Shown here one piece after another: positions 19,052-28,163 of a stretch of DNA of 43,749 nt. Source of the stretch: a virus; IMG/VR virus record IMGVR_UViG_3300021440_000047, positions 1 to 43,749 of that record, one strand, 5' to 3'. Each line of letters starts with the position of its first letter. The first letter of the stretch is position 1. Position numbers and translations under genes: made by a program. The notes under the pieces were generated by a model. The model was given only the letters and a program-made list of their open reading frames with translations, searched no databases and was not told where the DNA came from.

Positions 19052-21442
19052 ATGCCCACACTCAACGCACACACGACAGACGTCCCTCCTCCTCCACCAC
19101 CATTTACCCTGCCAAAGCGCTCGACACGCTCCATACAGGTCTCGGCTGAGGAGGTGGTGGACTCGGTGTTGGAGCGTATTCGTCAGGATCTCCAAGACCG
19201 CAGCGAATGGATGGAGCATCATCTTCGTCAGTATGCGAAGTATCGGGGATGGGTGGAACCGAAGTCCTGGCAGTTTCGAGACGCGAGTCACGCGCATCTC
19301 CCAATTACGATGTATACCTGCCAACGGATTGAGGATGCCCTGTATAATGCCGTGATGAGTCAGCGTCCAGTGATGCAATCCAAGGCCAATCAGAAACAGG
19401 ATGCGCAAAAAGAACATCGTATTGACCATCTGCTTGACTACGAATTCTTTCAGTGCGCTGGCGCCGAACGCATCCTTGCTGATGCCATTCAAAATCTCGT
19501 CGTGGATGGGACGGTCCATCTGATGATTCCCTGGGTACGCAGCCTCCAGACCACTCGACTCTTTACCCGACTCCCTGCTCCTCCAGATGGCGCGGAACTC
19601 CTCACCTATCTCTACCAGCAATTTGTGGTGCTCTACGGAGAACAGACCCTCGTGGTCAACCGCACGGGCCATCGGTTTACCGTGCAGACCCCGGGGGGGC
19701 AAGTGGACCTGGAAGTCTATCAGGGGGTGGACGGGGATCTCGAAGTCATTGAACAGCGCGACCTGAGGCTCGATCACTTAGGACTGTCGGTCGAGGATCT
19801 GGAAGATATTGTGGTCCCCGCGAATTGCACGAATCCACAACCCCCGTCTGAGAGCAATCCTCGGGGAGCCCACCACGTCACTCGCCTGTGTGCCGCGTCA
19901 CTCGATACCATCCGTCGCCGCCAACGCCAGGGGATCTATGATCTCCTCAGCGAGGCCGATCTGACGGTCTGCGAGGGGTGGAGTGACCAAGGCATGACCG
20001 AGGAGACGACGGAGGCCAAACTCCAAAAAGACGAGATGGAAGGGATCCAAAGTCAACAAGGGGAAGGCGTCCATGGGTCGGTCCAAGTCCTAGAGGTCTA
20101 TGATCGGTATGATGTCAATGACGACGGGCTTGAAGAGGACGTGATCTTCTGGATTCTCTGTGACAAGGACTTCACGGAGGGACGCCTCGCACGGGCGCGC
20201 TACCTCACGGAGATTGTTCCGCCGGGTCCGCATGGGGCCAGGCGTCCTATTGAGAAGATCGACCTCTTCCCCGTCACCAATCGTTACTATGGCATCGGGT
20301 TTCCTGAGTTGGTGGAGGGGTCACAAGACCTGATGAATACGATGTTTAACTTCGGCGTCGATGCCGGGGTGTTAAGCAACATGCCGTTCTTTTTCTACCG
20401 GGCGGCCTCTGGACTCAAATCGGATATCCTGAAGCTCAATCCAGGAGAGGGGTATCCCGTGGATGATCCTCGCACCGATATTTATTTCCCGCAACTCCCC
20501 ACGGCGGGCGGATCCTGGGTCTTCAATGAACTCTCGTTGCTCAACCAGTTTCTCGAAAAACTCACGATGCAGAGCGCCCTCGCGTTTGGGGGGATTCCTC
20601 AAGGCAAATCGGCAGCCCTTCGAACCTCCGGGAATATGGCGTCGGTGATGAATCAGGGGGATATGCGGAGTGAACGGATTCTCCGGCGACTCATGGAAGG
20701 GTTGTCTCGGGTCTGGGATCAAGGGTTAGCTCTGCTGCAGCAGTATCTCCCTCCGGCGACCGAATACCGGATCCTCGGTGTGCCGGAGTCTCAGGAGCGA
20801 TTTGACCGTATTCAGGACCGTGACGAGATAGCGGGACGATTCCATTTCCAGTGGAAGGCCACGATCCTCAATGCCAATCCACAGGTCAAGCAACAGGCCG
20901 CGCTCTCGTTGGTTCAGATTCTGTCGAACCCCATGATGCTTCAAGCCCAACTCACGGGGCCAGAGGAACTCTATCGTGCCATGCGCCGGTACATCGAAAC
21001 GCTCGATGAACCCAATCCCGATCAGTTCCTGAAGCGGCCCCCTGGGGTGGGGACGAGTCAAAAACTCACCGCAGAGATGGCGATCTCCATGATCCTTGAA
21101 GGCCGGATGCCGGAGGAGGTCAACCCAGCAGAACCTCTCCAAACCCATGCGGAGACGTTGACACAGTTCCTGCATTCCGATCTATTCGGGGTCCTGACAC
21201 CCCAACAGGTCACACTCTTTGGGGCCTATCTCAAACGGGTCATGGCCGCCGTGCAACGCATGCAGCAACAGGCGCAACTCGCACAAGTGGCCCAGCAAGC
21301 GCAGTCGTCCCTCGGGGGCGGCATGATGCCACAAGGACAACCCGGGCCACCTCCGGGTCCCCCCGCTCCACAGGCCACGAGTCTGAGTCTGGCGACACCA
21401 GCCGAAGCAGGACAAACACCGCAGAGGCCAATAGGAGGGTAG
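19052..21442 (+). CDS. portal protein
   Basis: A 796-residue protein, in the size range of P22-type portals. The N-terminal third has a WMEHHLRQYAKYRGW region and RIEDALYNAVMSQRP. A central LFPVTNRYYGIGFPELVEGS and QDLMNTMFNFGVDAG are typical for the portal clip/wing region. Then comes a long helical barrel (about 690-750, Gln/Ala-rich) and a disordered Gly/Pro/Gln C-terminus. The dodecamer forms the DNA entry ring and binds terminase. The place after terL and before the scaffold agrees. GAAGAGGA lies upstream of the ATG. Confidence 0.88.
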   Translation: MPTLNAHTTDVPPPPPPFTLPKRSTRSIQVSAEEVVDSVLERIRQDLQDRSEWMEHHLRQYAKYRGWVEPKSWQFRDASHAHLPITMYTCQRIEDALYNAVMSQRPVMQSKANQKQDAQKEHRIDHLLDYEFFQCAGAERILADAIQNLVVDGTVHLMIPWVRSLQTTRLFTRLPAPPDGAELLTYLYQQFVVLYGEQTLVVNRTGHRFTVQTPGGQVDLEVYQGVDGDLEVIEQRDLRLDHLGLSVEDLEDIVVPANCTNPQPPSESNPRGAHHVTRLCAASLDTIRRRQRQGIYDLLSEADLTVCEGWSDQGMTEETTEAKLQKDEMEGIQSQQGEGVHGSVQVLEVYDRYDVNDDGLEEDVIFWILCDKDFTEGRLARARYLTEIVPPGPHGARRPIEKIDLFPVTNRYYGIGFPELVEGSQDLMNTMFNFGVDAGVLSNMPFFFYRAASGLKSDILKLNPGEGYPVDDPRTDIYFPQLPTAGGSWVFNELSLLNQFLEKLTMQSALAFGGIPQGKSAALRTSGNMASVMNQGDMRSERILRRLMEGLSRVWDQGLALLQQYLPPATEYRILGVPESQERFDRIQDRDEIAGRFHFQWKATILNANPQVKQQAALSLVQILSNPMMLQAQLTGPEELYRAMRRYIETLDEPNPDQFLKRPPGVGTSQKLTAEMAISMILEGRMPEEVNPAEPLQTHAETLTQFLHSDLFGVLTPQQVTLFGAYLKRVMAAVQRMQQQAQLAQVAQQAQSSLGGGMMPQGQPGPPPGPPAPQATSLSLATPAEAGQTPQRPIGG

Positions 21443-21449
21443 CGGACAG

Positions 21450-21779
21450 ATGGATCGTCGATGGAATACGTGGAGACAACTACACTCAACCCCACTCGCT
21501 CCACAGGAACCGGAATCGTCAGATCATCAGGCGTTGGCGGCCCTCCTCACAGAGGGTCGGGAGAGTGAGTGTTGGACGCTCCTGACATCCATCATCACCA
21601 CACAGATTCGGAGTGCAGAGTCACGGTTTCTTGATACGTTAGCCCCGTCGTATGAGGTGTACCTACAGGCGTGGGCGAGGCGGCAGGCACTTATTGGGGT
21701 GCTTGCCCTCCCACAGGCGCACACACAGGAGGACCACCATGGCCGCGAAGACAGGACGAACGGGATCAGCAGGGAATAA
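21450..21779 (+). CDS. small unknown head-region protein
   Basis: A 109-residue protein following the portal by 7 bases; TAGGAGGG lies upstream. It is mostly helical (DHQALAALLTEGRESECWTL, SYEVYLQAWARRQALIG) with a His/Asp/Glu-rich end. The last 41 bases overlap the next gene in another frame. It could be a head-assembly cofactor; no family known. Confidence 0.55.
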   Translation: MDRRWNTWRQLHSTPLAPQEPESSDHQALAALLTEGRESECWTLLTSIITTQIRSAESRFLDTLAPSYEVYLQAWARRQALIGVLALPQAHTQEDHHGREDRTNGISRE

Positions 21780-21930
21780 AAAGGGCACGCCCGCCTTCTC
21801 CACAGGACATCCGCGTGACTTGGAAGATCGACGTCGAGCCCGTCCGACGTTGCGGATCAATATGCGGAATCCCATGATCTTTTTTACAGGCGCCACTCGC
21901 AAGTCACCATCACGGAGTCCACACGAATGA
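21739..21930 (+). CDS. small basic protein
   Basis: A 63-residue protein, starting MAAKTGRTGSAGNKKGTPAF, with a basic middle (DLEDRRRARPTLRI) and a Ser/Pro/Arg end. AGGAGG is 6 bases before the ATG. It overlaps 41 bases with the previous gene and 4 with the next. Probably disordered and DNA- or scaffold-binding; unknown. Confidence 0.5.
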   Translation: MAAKTGRTGSAGNKKGTPAFSTGHPRDLEDRRRARPTLRINMRNPMIFFTGATRKSPSRSPHE

Positions 21931-22109
21931 TTGCGCCAGCCTGGGTCGTCCAAGTCATGCAGGAACTTCCCCCTCGATTTACGGGGTATGTGCAGATCAA
22001 TTGCGTCGAGGGTGGGGTCGCGAACGTGACGAAACTTGAAACCTTTCGGCCAGCGAAGAAAACGCTTGACACCATCCAGAAGGTTGTGATAGTCACCAAC
22101 GTAGAGTAG
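21927..22109 (+). CDS. small unknown protein
   Basis: A 60-residue protein with the layout of a small beta-sheet domain (PPRFTGYVQINCVEGGVANVTK), and it continues to a helix and strand (TLDTIQKVVIVTN). It overlaps the gene before it by 4 bases and is followed after 26 bases by a terminator-like hairpin. No family recognised. Confidence 0.55.
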   Translation: MIAPAWVVQVMQELPPRFTGYVQINCVEGGVANVTKLETFRPAKKTLDTIQKVVIVTNVE

Positions 22110-22135
22110 GGCATCGGGTTGTTCGGCACACACTG

Positions 22136-22173
22136 AAGCCCGTTCATGGAGGAATCTCCGTGGACGGGCTTTT
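22136..22173 (+). terminator. rho-independent-type terminator/attenuator before scaffold gene
   Basis: AAGCCCGT (22136-22143) and ACGGGCTT (22164-22171) form the stem, with an inner GGAG/CTCC pairing, and TTTT follows at 22170-22173. It lies between the portal group and scaffold/capsid genes, so it may partly stop transcription there. It also rules out an upstream start of the scaffold gene at 22146. Confidence 0.7.
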
Positions 22174-22247
22174 CGTATATTCGGGCGTTTACTCCCTGGT
22201 CGCCGCAGGGTGACATCGCGGAACAGGCGCGGCAAGGAGAAGACATC

Positions 22248-23030
22248 ATGGCAGACGAACAGCAGATAGGAGTCGAGGAGGCCGCCGCTCCTGTTGTCGA
22301 ATCGGGCGTACCAGAAGAGACTCCTGCCAACCAGGAGGGTGGAACTCCCAGTATTCCCAAACCACGTTTTGATGAGGTCCTTCACCGGGCGAAGGCGGCG
22401 GAGCAGCATGCACGAGACCTGGAAACGCGGGTCCAGTCCTTAGAGCGACAACCCGCTCCCACGCAACCCGCGCAGCAGTTGCCAACCCTGGCCCAAGTGT
22501 TTGACTTCTATGAACGTGGACAGATTACGGAAGCGCAAAAAGATCAATGGGTGGTGTACCATACCAAGGAGGCCGCCAAGCAGGAATTTGGACAGGCCAT
22601 TCGCCAGACGACCATGTTAGCCAAAGCGCAGACCACGACAGCCGAGTACCTCAAAGCGTATCCCGCGTTGACCGATGGGTCCAGTCACGACTTTCAGGCG
22701 CTCTCAGCCACGTACAATGAGTTGCTGAGTGAGGGGCATCCAAATAGTGTGGCGACGCAAGCGGCGGCCCTTCGGATGACCTTCGGACCGATCAAGGCCG
22801 CGTCACAGATTACGCCGACTGAACATACTCGTCAACGGGCTGATACCTTCTTGGAGGGTGCAGGCGGAGGGGGGCGCATGGCGGAGTCAGATGTCCTGAA
22901 GCAGGTCGATGAACGACAGATCAAGTTTTGGAAACAGAAAGGCTATACAAAGACACAGATGACCGATGAAGCACGATACAAGGGCGTCGGGAATATTTCG
23001 GACTACCGTCGAACCAAGAAAAAGGCTTAA
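22248..23030 (+). CDS. putative scaffolding protein
   Basis: A 260-residue protein. The N-terminus is acidic and Glu/Ala/Pro-rich (MADEQQIGVEEAAAP). Then comes a coiled-coil helix (EVLHRAKAAEQHARDLETRV), a Gln/Pro linker, further helices (FYERGQITEAQKDQWVVYHT), and a basic C-terminus (DYRRTKKKA) of the kind that binds the capsid. Composition and place right before the capsid genes are the classical signs of a phage scaffold. AAGGAGA precedes the ATG. No protease motif is present. Confidence 0.7.
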   Translation: MADEQQIGVEEAAAPVVESGVPEETPANQEGGTPSIPKPRFDEVLHRAKAAEQHARDLETRVQSLERQPAPTQPAQQLPTLAQVFDFYERGQITEAQKDQWVVYHTKEAAKQEFGQAIRQTTMLAKAQTTTAEYLKAYPALTDGSSHDFQALSATYNELLSEGHPNSVATQAAALRMTFGPIKAASQITPTEHTRQRADTFLEGAGGGGRMAESDVLKQVDERQIKFWKQKGYTKTQMTDEARYKGVGNISDYRRTKKKA

Positions 23031-23032
23031 CG

Positions 23033-23380
23033 ATGGAGATCCTCGTCAAGCGGACATGGACGACACAAGATCGTCAGAAGGCAGCGGAAGCGCCTGGTCG
23101 TCACTGGAAACGAGTGGCTGGCGGGTATATTGCCGACTTGGCCGACTTGCGAAAGAGTGTCGTGTTGTGTAGTCAGTGCGCGTGTAAGTTCAACCCGAAG
23201 GGCCATCGGTATCGTCGAGAGACAGATTTTCCTCACGTGACCGGGCGTTGCGACGGGTGTAAGGCGCACGATATGCGATGCATCCTCTACGTGGCTGAGG
23301 AGATTTACTCGCAGGTGAGAATGACCAGGGACGACACACGCTCCATGGCACGACGCGGGTTTAGTTTTGTAGGCGGATAG
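23033..23380 (+). CDS. zinc-finger-containing small protein of head module
   Basis: A 115-residue protein starting 2 bases after the scaffold stop. CSQCACKFNPKGH and GRCDGCKAHDMRC could bind one zinc. The N-terminal half is helical (TTQDRQKAAEAPGRHWKR). Such Cys4 proteins next to the scaffold are seen in some phages, but their function is not settled. A minor capsid cofactor is possible. Confidence 0.55.
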   Translation: MEILVKRTWTTQDRQKAAEAPGRHWKRVAGGYIADLADLRKSVVLCSQCACKFNPKGHRYRRETDFPHVTGRCDGCKAHDMRCILYVAEEIYSQVRMTRDDTRSMARRGFSFVGG

Positions 23381-23433
23381 CTGGTGGTCCGTCGAGACAT
23401 CAGCATCAGACCCGAACCGATAAAGGAGAATAC

Positions 23434-24147
23434 ATGCGACTTGCCTATACGATAGGAGGGGGTGCACCAGTCTATAAGCGGTATCAGGTGGCTGCGAGCG
23501 TCACGACTGTTGGCGTGCCGTTGCTTATTCCAGCCGCTAATGGGGCGGGGTTGGCGGCGGCCACCACCACGTCACTCGCTGACATGGTCGGCGTCACCTT
23601 TGACACCGCGACCTATGTCACCGCGCAGCAGACGGATGGAAGTTCAGCCGAACGCACAGTCGGGGTGATTATTAACCCTGATGCCGTCTGGGCAGCCTTA
23701 ATGAGTCAGGGGGCCACGCTCGGCACGGCATTGACCCTTCGCACCGTGACCACGGCGGCCACTGATGGATTGTCGGTCACGACTGCGGAAAGTTGGACGA
23801 GTACAGAGTACGATGAAGGCGTGGTCTGGGGATACGATGGGGCCAATGTGGGACAGGCACGCAAGATCACCTCAACCTCAGCGACGGCTGGCACGGTCAC
23901 GGTGGCCTTCGATCAGGATACGGTGGTCGGTGACAACTTCATTCGTGCTCCGTGGTGGCCGGTACAGAGTACTACGATGCAGTTAACCACCAACCTCGAT
24001 GGTGCCGATGCGAGTATTGCCGTGGGCACGGGTGCCGGCGCAAAGTGTGTGGAACTCTTCCTTGGCAATCAGAGCAACAATGGACGCACGGATAGTTGGA
24101 TCCTGTGGGTTCCGACGGATCATGTGTGGGGTATCAGACCGACGTAA
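23434..24147 (+). CDS. putative capsid decoration / head protein
   Basis: A 237-residue protein, rich in Thr, Ala, Gly and Val with regular beta alternation. It begins MRLAYTIGGGAPVYKRYQVA and later has LADMVGVTFDTATYVT and WILWVPTDHVW. This composition and the place just before the capsid gene fit a capsid-stabilising decoration protein. AAAGGAG lies before the ATG. No named family is recognised with certainty. Confidence 0.6.
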   Translation: MRLAYTIGGGAPVYKRYQVAASVTTVGVPLLIPAANGAGLAAATTTSLADMVGVTFDTATYVTAQQTDGSSAERTVGVIINPDAVWAALMSQGATLGTALTLRTVTTAATDGLSVTTAESWTSTEYDEGVVWGYDGANVGQARKITSTSATAGTVTVAFDQDTVVGDNFIRAPWWPVQSTTMQLTTNLDGADASIAVGTGAGAKCVELFLGNQSNNGRTDSWILWVPTDHVWGIRPT

Positions 24148-24174
24148 TTAACGTCGAGCGGGAGGAAAAGATAG

Positions 24175-25095
24175 ATGCCAGCGACATCAGGAAGTTTTGG
24201 GGATCTACTAGACGCACGCTTTAAAAAGATTTTCTATGAGAAGTATGACGCGCTCCCGTCCATGTTGAAGGAACTCTACGGCTTCGATGATGTGGGGCCG
24301 CAGAAGAACCAGACACGGTATTCCAGCGTCGGGACCTTCGGGGACTTTTCGCAGTTCACTGGCAACATTATCTACGATGAACTCTACCAGGGGTATGACA
24401 CGACGTTGACCTCTATCGAGTTTGCGAAGGGGTTCCAGATCGAGCGGAAGTTGTATGACGATGACCTGAGCAATATCATGGATCAGCGTCCAAAAGGGTT
24501 AGCCACTTCTGCTCAGCGCACGAGGGAGGGGCATGGTGCGAGGGTCTTTGCCAATGCCTTCAGCGTCGATACCTACTTCTACAATAACAGTGAGGGGGTG
24601 TCCCTGTGTTCAGATGCGCACACCACCACCTCTGGGGCATCCACCGCAGTAGGGTTTGATAATAAAGGGACTGCGAGTTTGTCGGCCGTCGCTGTGGCAG
24701 CTGCTCGCAGTCAGATGGTGAACTTCCGTGGGGATCGCGGAGAACGGATTGCCTGTATGCCGGATGCCATCCTGATCCCATCGCAGGGCAATATGTATGA
24801 ACAGGCGTTCGAGATCGTCTCCAGTATGGGCAAGGTGGATACCGCCTCCAATAATGCCAACGTCCACTACGGACAGTACGATATCATCGAGTGGAACTAT
24901 CTGCCCGATGCGAACGACTGGTTTATGATGGACAAGAACAACATGAAGGAGAACTTGAAGTGGATTGATCGCACCGACTTGGAATTTGGCTGGGTGGAGG
25001 ATTTCGATACCTTGATCGCCAAGTACCGGGCCTACATGCGATACGCGAACGGGTGGTTGGATTGGCGGTGGATTGTCGGGAATCAGGTCGGCTAG
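24175..25095 (+). CDS. major capsid protein (Mu gpT-like, HK97 fold expected)
   Basis: A 306-residue protein. The overall pattern resembles the Mu-like major head protein gpT group: FKKIFYEKYDALPSML at the N-terminus, FAKGFQIERKLYDDDL, an E-loop-like region, CSDAHTTT at about 143, then DAILIPSQG and a C-terminal DTLIAKYRAYMRYANGW. It would form the icosahedral shell around the scaffold. A GGGAGGAAAAG ribosome site suggests high expression. The length is normal for this group. The assignment is based on pattern memory plus context. Confidence 0.8.
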   Translation: MPATSGSFGDLLDARFKKIFYEKYDALPSMLKELYGFDDVGPQKNQTRYSSVGTFGDFSQFTGNIIYDELYQGYDTTLTSIEFAKGFQIERKLYDDDLSNIMDQRPKGLATSAQRTREGHGARVFANAFSVDTYFYNNSEGVSLCSDAHTTTSGASTAVGFDNKGTASLSAVAVAAARSQMVNFRGDRGERIACMPDAILIPSQGNMYEQAFEIVSSMGKVDTASNNANVHYGQYDIIEWNYLPDANDWFMMDKNNMKENLKWIDRTDLEFGWVEDFDTLIAKYRAYMRYANGWLDWRWIVGNQVG

Positions 25096-25111
25096 CGGAG
25101 ACGGAGTTACG

Positions 25112-25501
25112 ATGGCGAATCGTCGATACACGGACTTTAAGGATCGCGCAATTTGTTGCAAGACCTCGCCTCCACCGAATGGGCGGAAGGGGCCGAAAGC
25201 GACCCTCCCAAAAGAATCCACGGCGAAATGGCCTGGGATGAATAAAGAGGGTCGCTCCAGTCGTGACCGTGGGTTGGGCATGAAGCCCGTCAAGACGTTT
25301 GTGGCTGGAGCCTACATGCCTATGGGATCGAGTAACTGGATTGCCGGTGCCATCAAGAAACCTGGGGCGCTCAAACGGTCGCTTGGCGTGCCAACCGGCC
25401 AGACCATTCCCCCGATGATGCTTGGGAAAGCGGCAAAAGCGAGTGGGGTCATGGGCGCTCGTGCGCGGCTTGCACAGACACTGAGTAAACTTCGAGGATA
25501 A
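25112..25501 (+). CDS. small basic virion-module protein with KPGALKRSLGVP motif
   Basis: A 129-residue basic protein. N-terminal ICCKTSPPPNGRKGPKAT may be a Cys element. The C-terminal half has NWIAGAIKKPGALKRSLGVP followed by IPPMMLGKAAKASG and ARARLAQTLSKL. The IKKPGALxRxLGVPxGxxIP block recurs in short phage proteins near structural genes; its role is not known. GGAGACGGAG precedes the ATG at 25112, so the 13-residue extension is dropped. Confidence 0.65.
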   Translation: MANRRYTDFKDRAICCKTSPPPNGRKGPKATLPKESTAKWPGMNKEGRSSRDRGLGMKPVKTFVAGAYMPMGSSNWIAGAIKKPGALKRSLGVPTGQTIPPMMLGKAAKASGVMGARARLAQTLSKLRG

Positions 25502-25570
25502 TCCGCCCGAGTCCCGGTATGGGGGTGCGCATACGACTGGGGAGGGGCCAATCGTGCCAAGGAGTGTTCG

Positions 25571-26584
25571 ATGGGGTATTTGACCAAGTGGGGAGGAATC
25601 TGGGGATTTAACCCAGTCACGACAGGCAGTATCTTCTTTGTGGCTCCGGTCAGTAGTAGTAGTGCCTCGTATACCATAGAGAATCGGTCCTATACGGCGT
25701 CAGACGGGAATGATGGGTTAAGTCCAGAACGCGCCTTGGCGACGGTCAAGCAGGCTATCTCGCTCGCCACGGCCAACAATGGTGATATCATTTGTCTGTT
25801 GCCCGGCACACACAATGCCAGCACGGCGACGAACGAAACCGCTGCTGGAAACATCGCCGTCAACAAGGCTGGGTTGACCTTTATCGGGTTGCCGGCGATT
25901 GCGGATACCGTAGTAACGCCTGGGGTGATCAAGCCTCCAGCGATTATTACGGCACCGGCTGCGACGATTGCCGTCAGTGTTACTGCAGCGAGAACCACGT
26001 TTCTCAACCTCTCAATCCTGCCCATCACGCAGAAAGCGGGTATTGATTTTACCACGGCGGCGAATCATCTCACGGTGGCCAACTGTTTCTTTGACCTGGC
26101 AACGCCTGTCGGCCATGCGAGCACAAAAGGTCTTGCCGCCACGGGCGCGACGCAGGCCCCGACCTACCTGTACGTGAAAAACTGTGTCTTCGAAGAAGAC
26201 AACACCGGCACGACACACGGACCGGCGCTGGATGTGGGCGCCGCGATCGCCTTCAGAGTCGAAGGCAACTCGTTCTATAACCTGGGGACTGGGGCCGCTG
26301 TCACAGCCTGGGCCATTGCGGTGCAGGTCAATGATGTCGCCCATGGAATGTTTGCCGGCAACAAGTTCTTCACCCTCCTCGGCAGTGCCGCCGCCATCAC
26401 TGCGGGAATCAAAGGGGTCTCCATGACTGGCGCGAGTGAGCTGCAGTTGTGGAATAACCAGTTTGGCGTGACCGTGACCAATCCCTTCAATAACTTTGCT
26501 GGGGCCGACTGTGACCTCTGCCTGAATTATGTGGCGACGGTCGCGGGCGGGACTGGCGGCACGCTCATTACGAGCACCACTTAA
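25571..26584 (+). CDS. right-handed beta-helix (pectate-lyase-like) virion protein
   Basis: A 337-residue protein. SYTASDGNDGLSPERALATV, then QAISLATANNGDIICLLPGT is the typical entry of parallel beta-helix proteins, followed by repeated turns with Asn/Thr/Ala ladders (VKNCVFEEDNTG, VEGNSFYNLGT, FAGNKFFTLLG). It probably forms a spike or decoration on the virion; the fold also serves polysaccharide-degrading tailspikes. It is unusual that it lies in the head module right after capsid genes. No catalytic residues can be named. AGGAG precedes the ATG. Confidence 0.7.
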   Translation: MGYLTKWGGIWGFNPVTTGSIFFVAPVSSSSASYTIENRSYTASDGNDGLSPERALATVKQAISLATANNGDIICLLPGTHNASTATNETAAGNIAVNKAGLTFIGLPAIADTVVTPGVIKPPAIITAPAATIAVSVTAARTTFLNLSILPITQKAGIDFTTAANHLTVANCFFDLATPVGHASTKGLAATGATQAPTYLYVKNCVFEEDNTGTTHGPALDVGAAIAFRVEGNSFYNLGTGAAVTAWAIAVQVNDVAHGMFAGNKFFTLLGSAAAITAGIKGVSMTGASELQLWNNQFGVTVTNPFNNFAGADCDLCLNYVATVAGGTGGTLITSTT

Positions 26585-26639
26585 TAACCTGGTGATCGGC
26601 GGGGGGCGTCGGCCCCTCGCCACACCACAAGGAGCAAGG

Positions 26640-27302
26640 ATGCCAGAGATCGTCGAGTGGTTACAAGGAGTCAATCTCCTGCGGCACCGGCAGCGTAGCG
26701 AGATGCAAGAGGAACGAGACAATCTGGAGAAGCAGAGCAAGAATCCACACCTGCAACACCCGGGTGAGGTGGTGAAAGAGATGCGCCGTCTGGACAAGCA
26801 GTTGCTCACACAGAGTCCAAAAACCTTGACCCCCATCGAGAAAGATACGCTGTCGAGGGTACAGAAGGAACTCACCGACTCCATCCGGTCAGGGATGGTC
26901 TCACATGAGGATATGCGGCGAAATCCACCGGGAGCGGTCCATCGACACATGCAATGGGAGAAGGCCAACAAAAAAAAGATCCACCTCTGGAAGAATATTA
27001 AGATTCAACTCGATCCAGAGAACGCTGATCCCGATCTGTCGAATTTGGAAATGATCCGTCCTCATGTCACAGAGACGGGTGCCGCGACCTTCAATCCGAA
27101 CGCGCAAATTCCTGGTTCGTTTGCGATGACACCTCAGGCCAAGGCGAACTGGCCTGCCGAGATGCCGCAACAGGGGACGGTGAACAGTCCGCTTGTGCAG
27201 GCACAACGACGTGAGAAGACCCCCGAAGAGCGGATGGCGTTTGGCGCACGGATGAAGGCGGCGAGAGCGGCCAAGAAACAGACCGTAGGACAAGGGGCAT
27301 AG
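26640..27302 (+). CDS. coiled-coil structural-module protein
   Basis: A 220-residue protein. Residues 5-55 and 70-110 are long charged helices (QRSEMQEERDNLEKQSKN, EKDTLSRVQKELTDSI). A MSHEDMRRNPPGAVHRHMQW segment and a basic Ala/Lys C-terminus (RMKAARAAKKQT) follow. AAGGAGCAAGG lies before the ATG, supporting a start at 26640. It is probably a minor virion or assembly protein; there is no known family. Confidence 0.6.
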   Translation: MPEIVEWLQGVNLLRHRQRSEMQEERDNLEKQSKNPHLQHPGEVVKEMRRLDKQLLTQSPKTLTPIEKDTLSRVQKELTDSIRSGMVSHEDMRRNPPGAVHRHMQWEKANKKKIHLWKNIKIQLDPENADPDLSNLEMIRPHVTETGAATFNPNAQIPGSFAMTPQAKANWPAEMPQQGTVNSPLVQAQRREKTPEERMAFGARMKAARAAKKQTVGQGA

Positions 27303-27305
27303 CGA

Positions 27306-27512
27306 ATGCCACAACAGTTTAGCGAGTTGAGTGTCCAGAAAAGCGATCAAGCGGAATCGTCTGGAGAGAACCCGTTGGGAGCGAATACGCAAATTCGCAT
27401 TCTGATCGAACTACAGATTATCTCAAACCTCCTCGCCAAGATGAGTAACGAAACCTCAGATTTGGCGATTATGCGACATGACATTAGCGCCTCTCTGTTG
27501 TCGTATCGTTGA
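27306..27512 (+). CDS. small unknown structural-module protein
   Basis: A 68-residue protein: disordered N-terminal half (Ser/Gln/Glu/Asn) and a helical C-terminal half (IRILIELQIISNLLAKMSNE) with leucine/isoleucine heptads, likely to oligomerise. It starts 3 bases after the preceding stop and is followed after 23 bases by the next gene. Confidence 0.55.
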   Translation: MPQQFSELSVQKSDQAESSGENPLGANTQIRILIELQIISNLLAKMSNETSDLAIMRHDISASLLSYR

Positions 27513-27535
27513 CGGAGGGAGGTGAAAGGAGCACG

Positions 27536-28153
27536 ATGCTTACACAATCCATCGTAGGTCCGCAGCGTGGGCAGACAGGCGACATCAAAGTCATCCGAGT
27601 CGGAAAAGATGTGGATCACATCGTCTCAGAGTACCAACCGCGCTACTACAGTCAAGTCCTCGATGGCCGCGTCTATACCTGTACGGCGGTCTCGACGTCG
27701 ACCATCATTTACACGACGGCGGCGGGGACCGGTGGACCACTCTTGTGGAATAATTCCTCGACGTACAATGCTGTCATCATGGGGGCGATGATCGACGTGA
27801 CGACGGCATCCGGGGTTGCGGGAAGTATTGGCATTACGGGAGGATTTCAAGGCACGACCGCTCCCAGCTCGACGACGGCTATTGATGCCGGACCAAAAAA
27901 CCTGTTGCTGGGCGGACCGGCCTCGCAGACGACCCAATATCGGAAGGGCACCGTTGCCAACGCGGGAGGGTTCTACATCCCGTTGTTCACCGTCTCCACG
28001 GCGGCGACCTCCATCCAGTCCGGGTGGAACTATGTGGATATCGGAGGACTGGTCGTGGTACCTCCTCAGTATTATGCCGCCATTACAGCCAGTGCGACGT
28101 TAACCTCTTCAGTGAATAACATCGCCTTGGTGTGGGCGGAAGTGCCGGTGTAG
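27536..28153 (+). CDS. beta-rich virion protein, putative adaptor or decoration
   Basis: A 205-residue protein. After MLTQSIVGPQRGQTGDIKVI the sequence is Gly/Thr/Ser/Ala-rich with beta alternation (TSTIIYTTAAGTGGPLLWNN, GFYIPLFTVSTAATSI), ending IALVWAEVPV. AAAGGAG is 5 bases before the ATG. It looks like a jelly-roll-type virion component. Together with the next two genes it forms a set of small beta proteins between capsid and tail adaptors. Confidence 0.6.
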   Translation: MLTQSIVGPQRGQTGDIKVIRVGKDVDHIVSEYQPRYYSQVLDGRVYTCTAVSTSTIIYTTAAGTGGPLLWNNSSTYNAVIMGAMIDVTTASGVAGSIGITGGFQGTTAPSSTTAIDAGPKNLLLGGPASQTTQYRKGTVANAGGFYIPLFTVSTAATSIQSGWNYVDIGGLVVVPPQYYAAITASATLTSSVNNIALVWAEVPV

Positions 28154-28163
28154 AGGAGTCCTC

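Noticed and set aside
18854-19777. 307-residue minus-strand frame over terL end and portal start
   Set aside because: Antisense of two certain genes; no domain and no ribosome site.
22146-22247. Upstream start of the scaffold gene
   Set aside because: The extra 34 codons begin inside the loop of a terminator hairpin; AAGGAGA before ATG 22248 is the better start.
21663-22409. 248-residue minus-strand frame across small genes and scaffold start
   Set aside because: Would overlap three well-supported plus genes and a terminator. Composition is Arg-rich, as in antisense frames of GC-rich genes.
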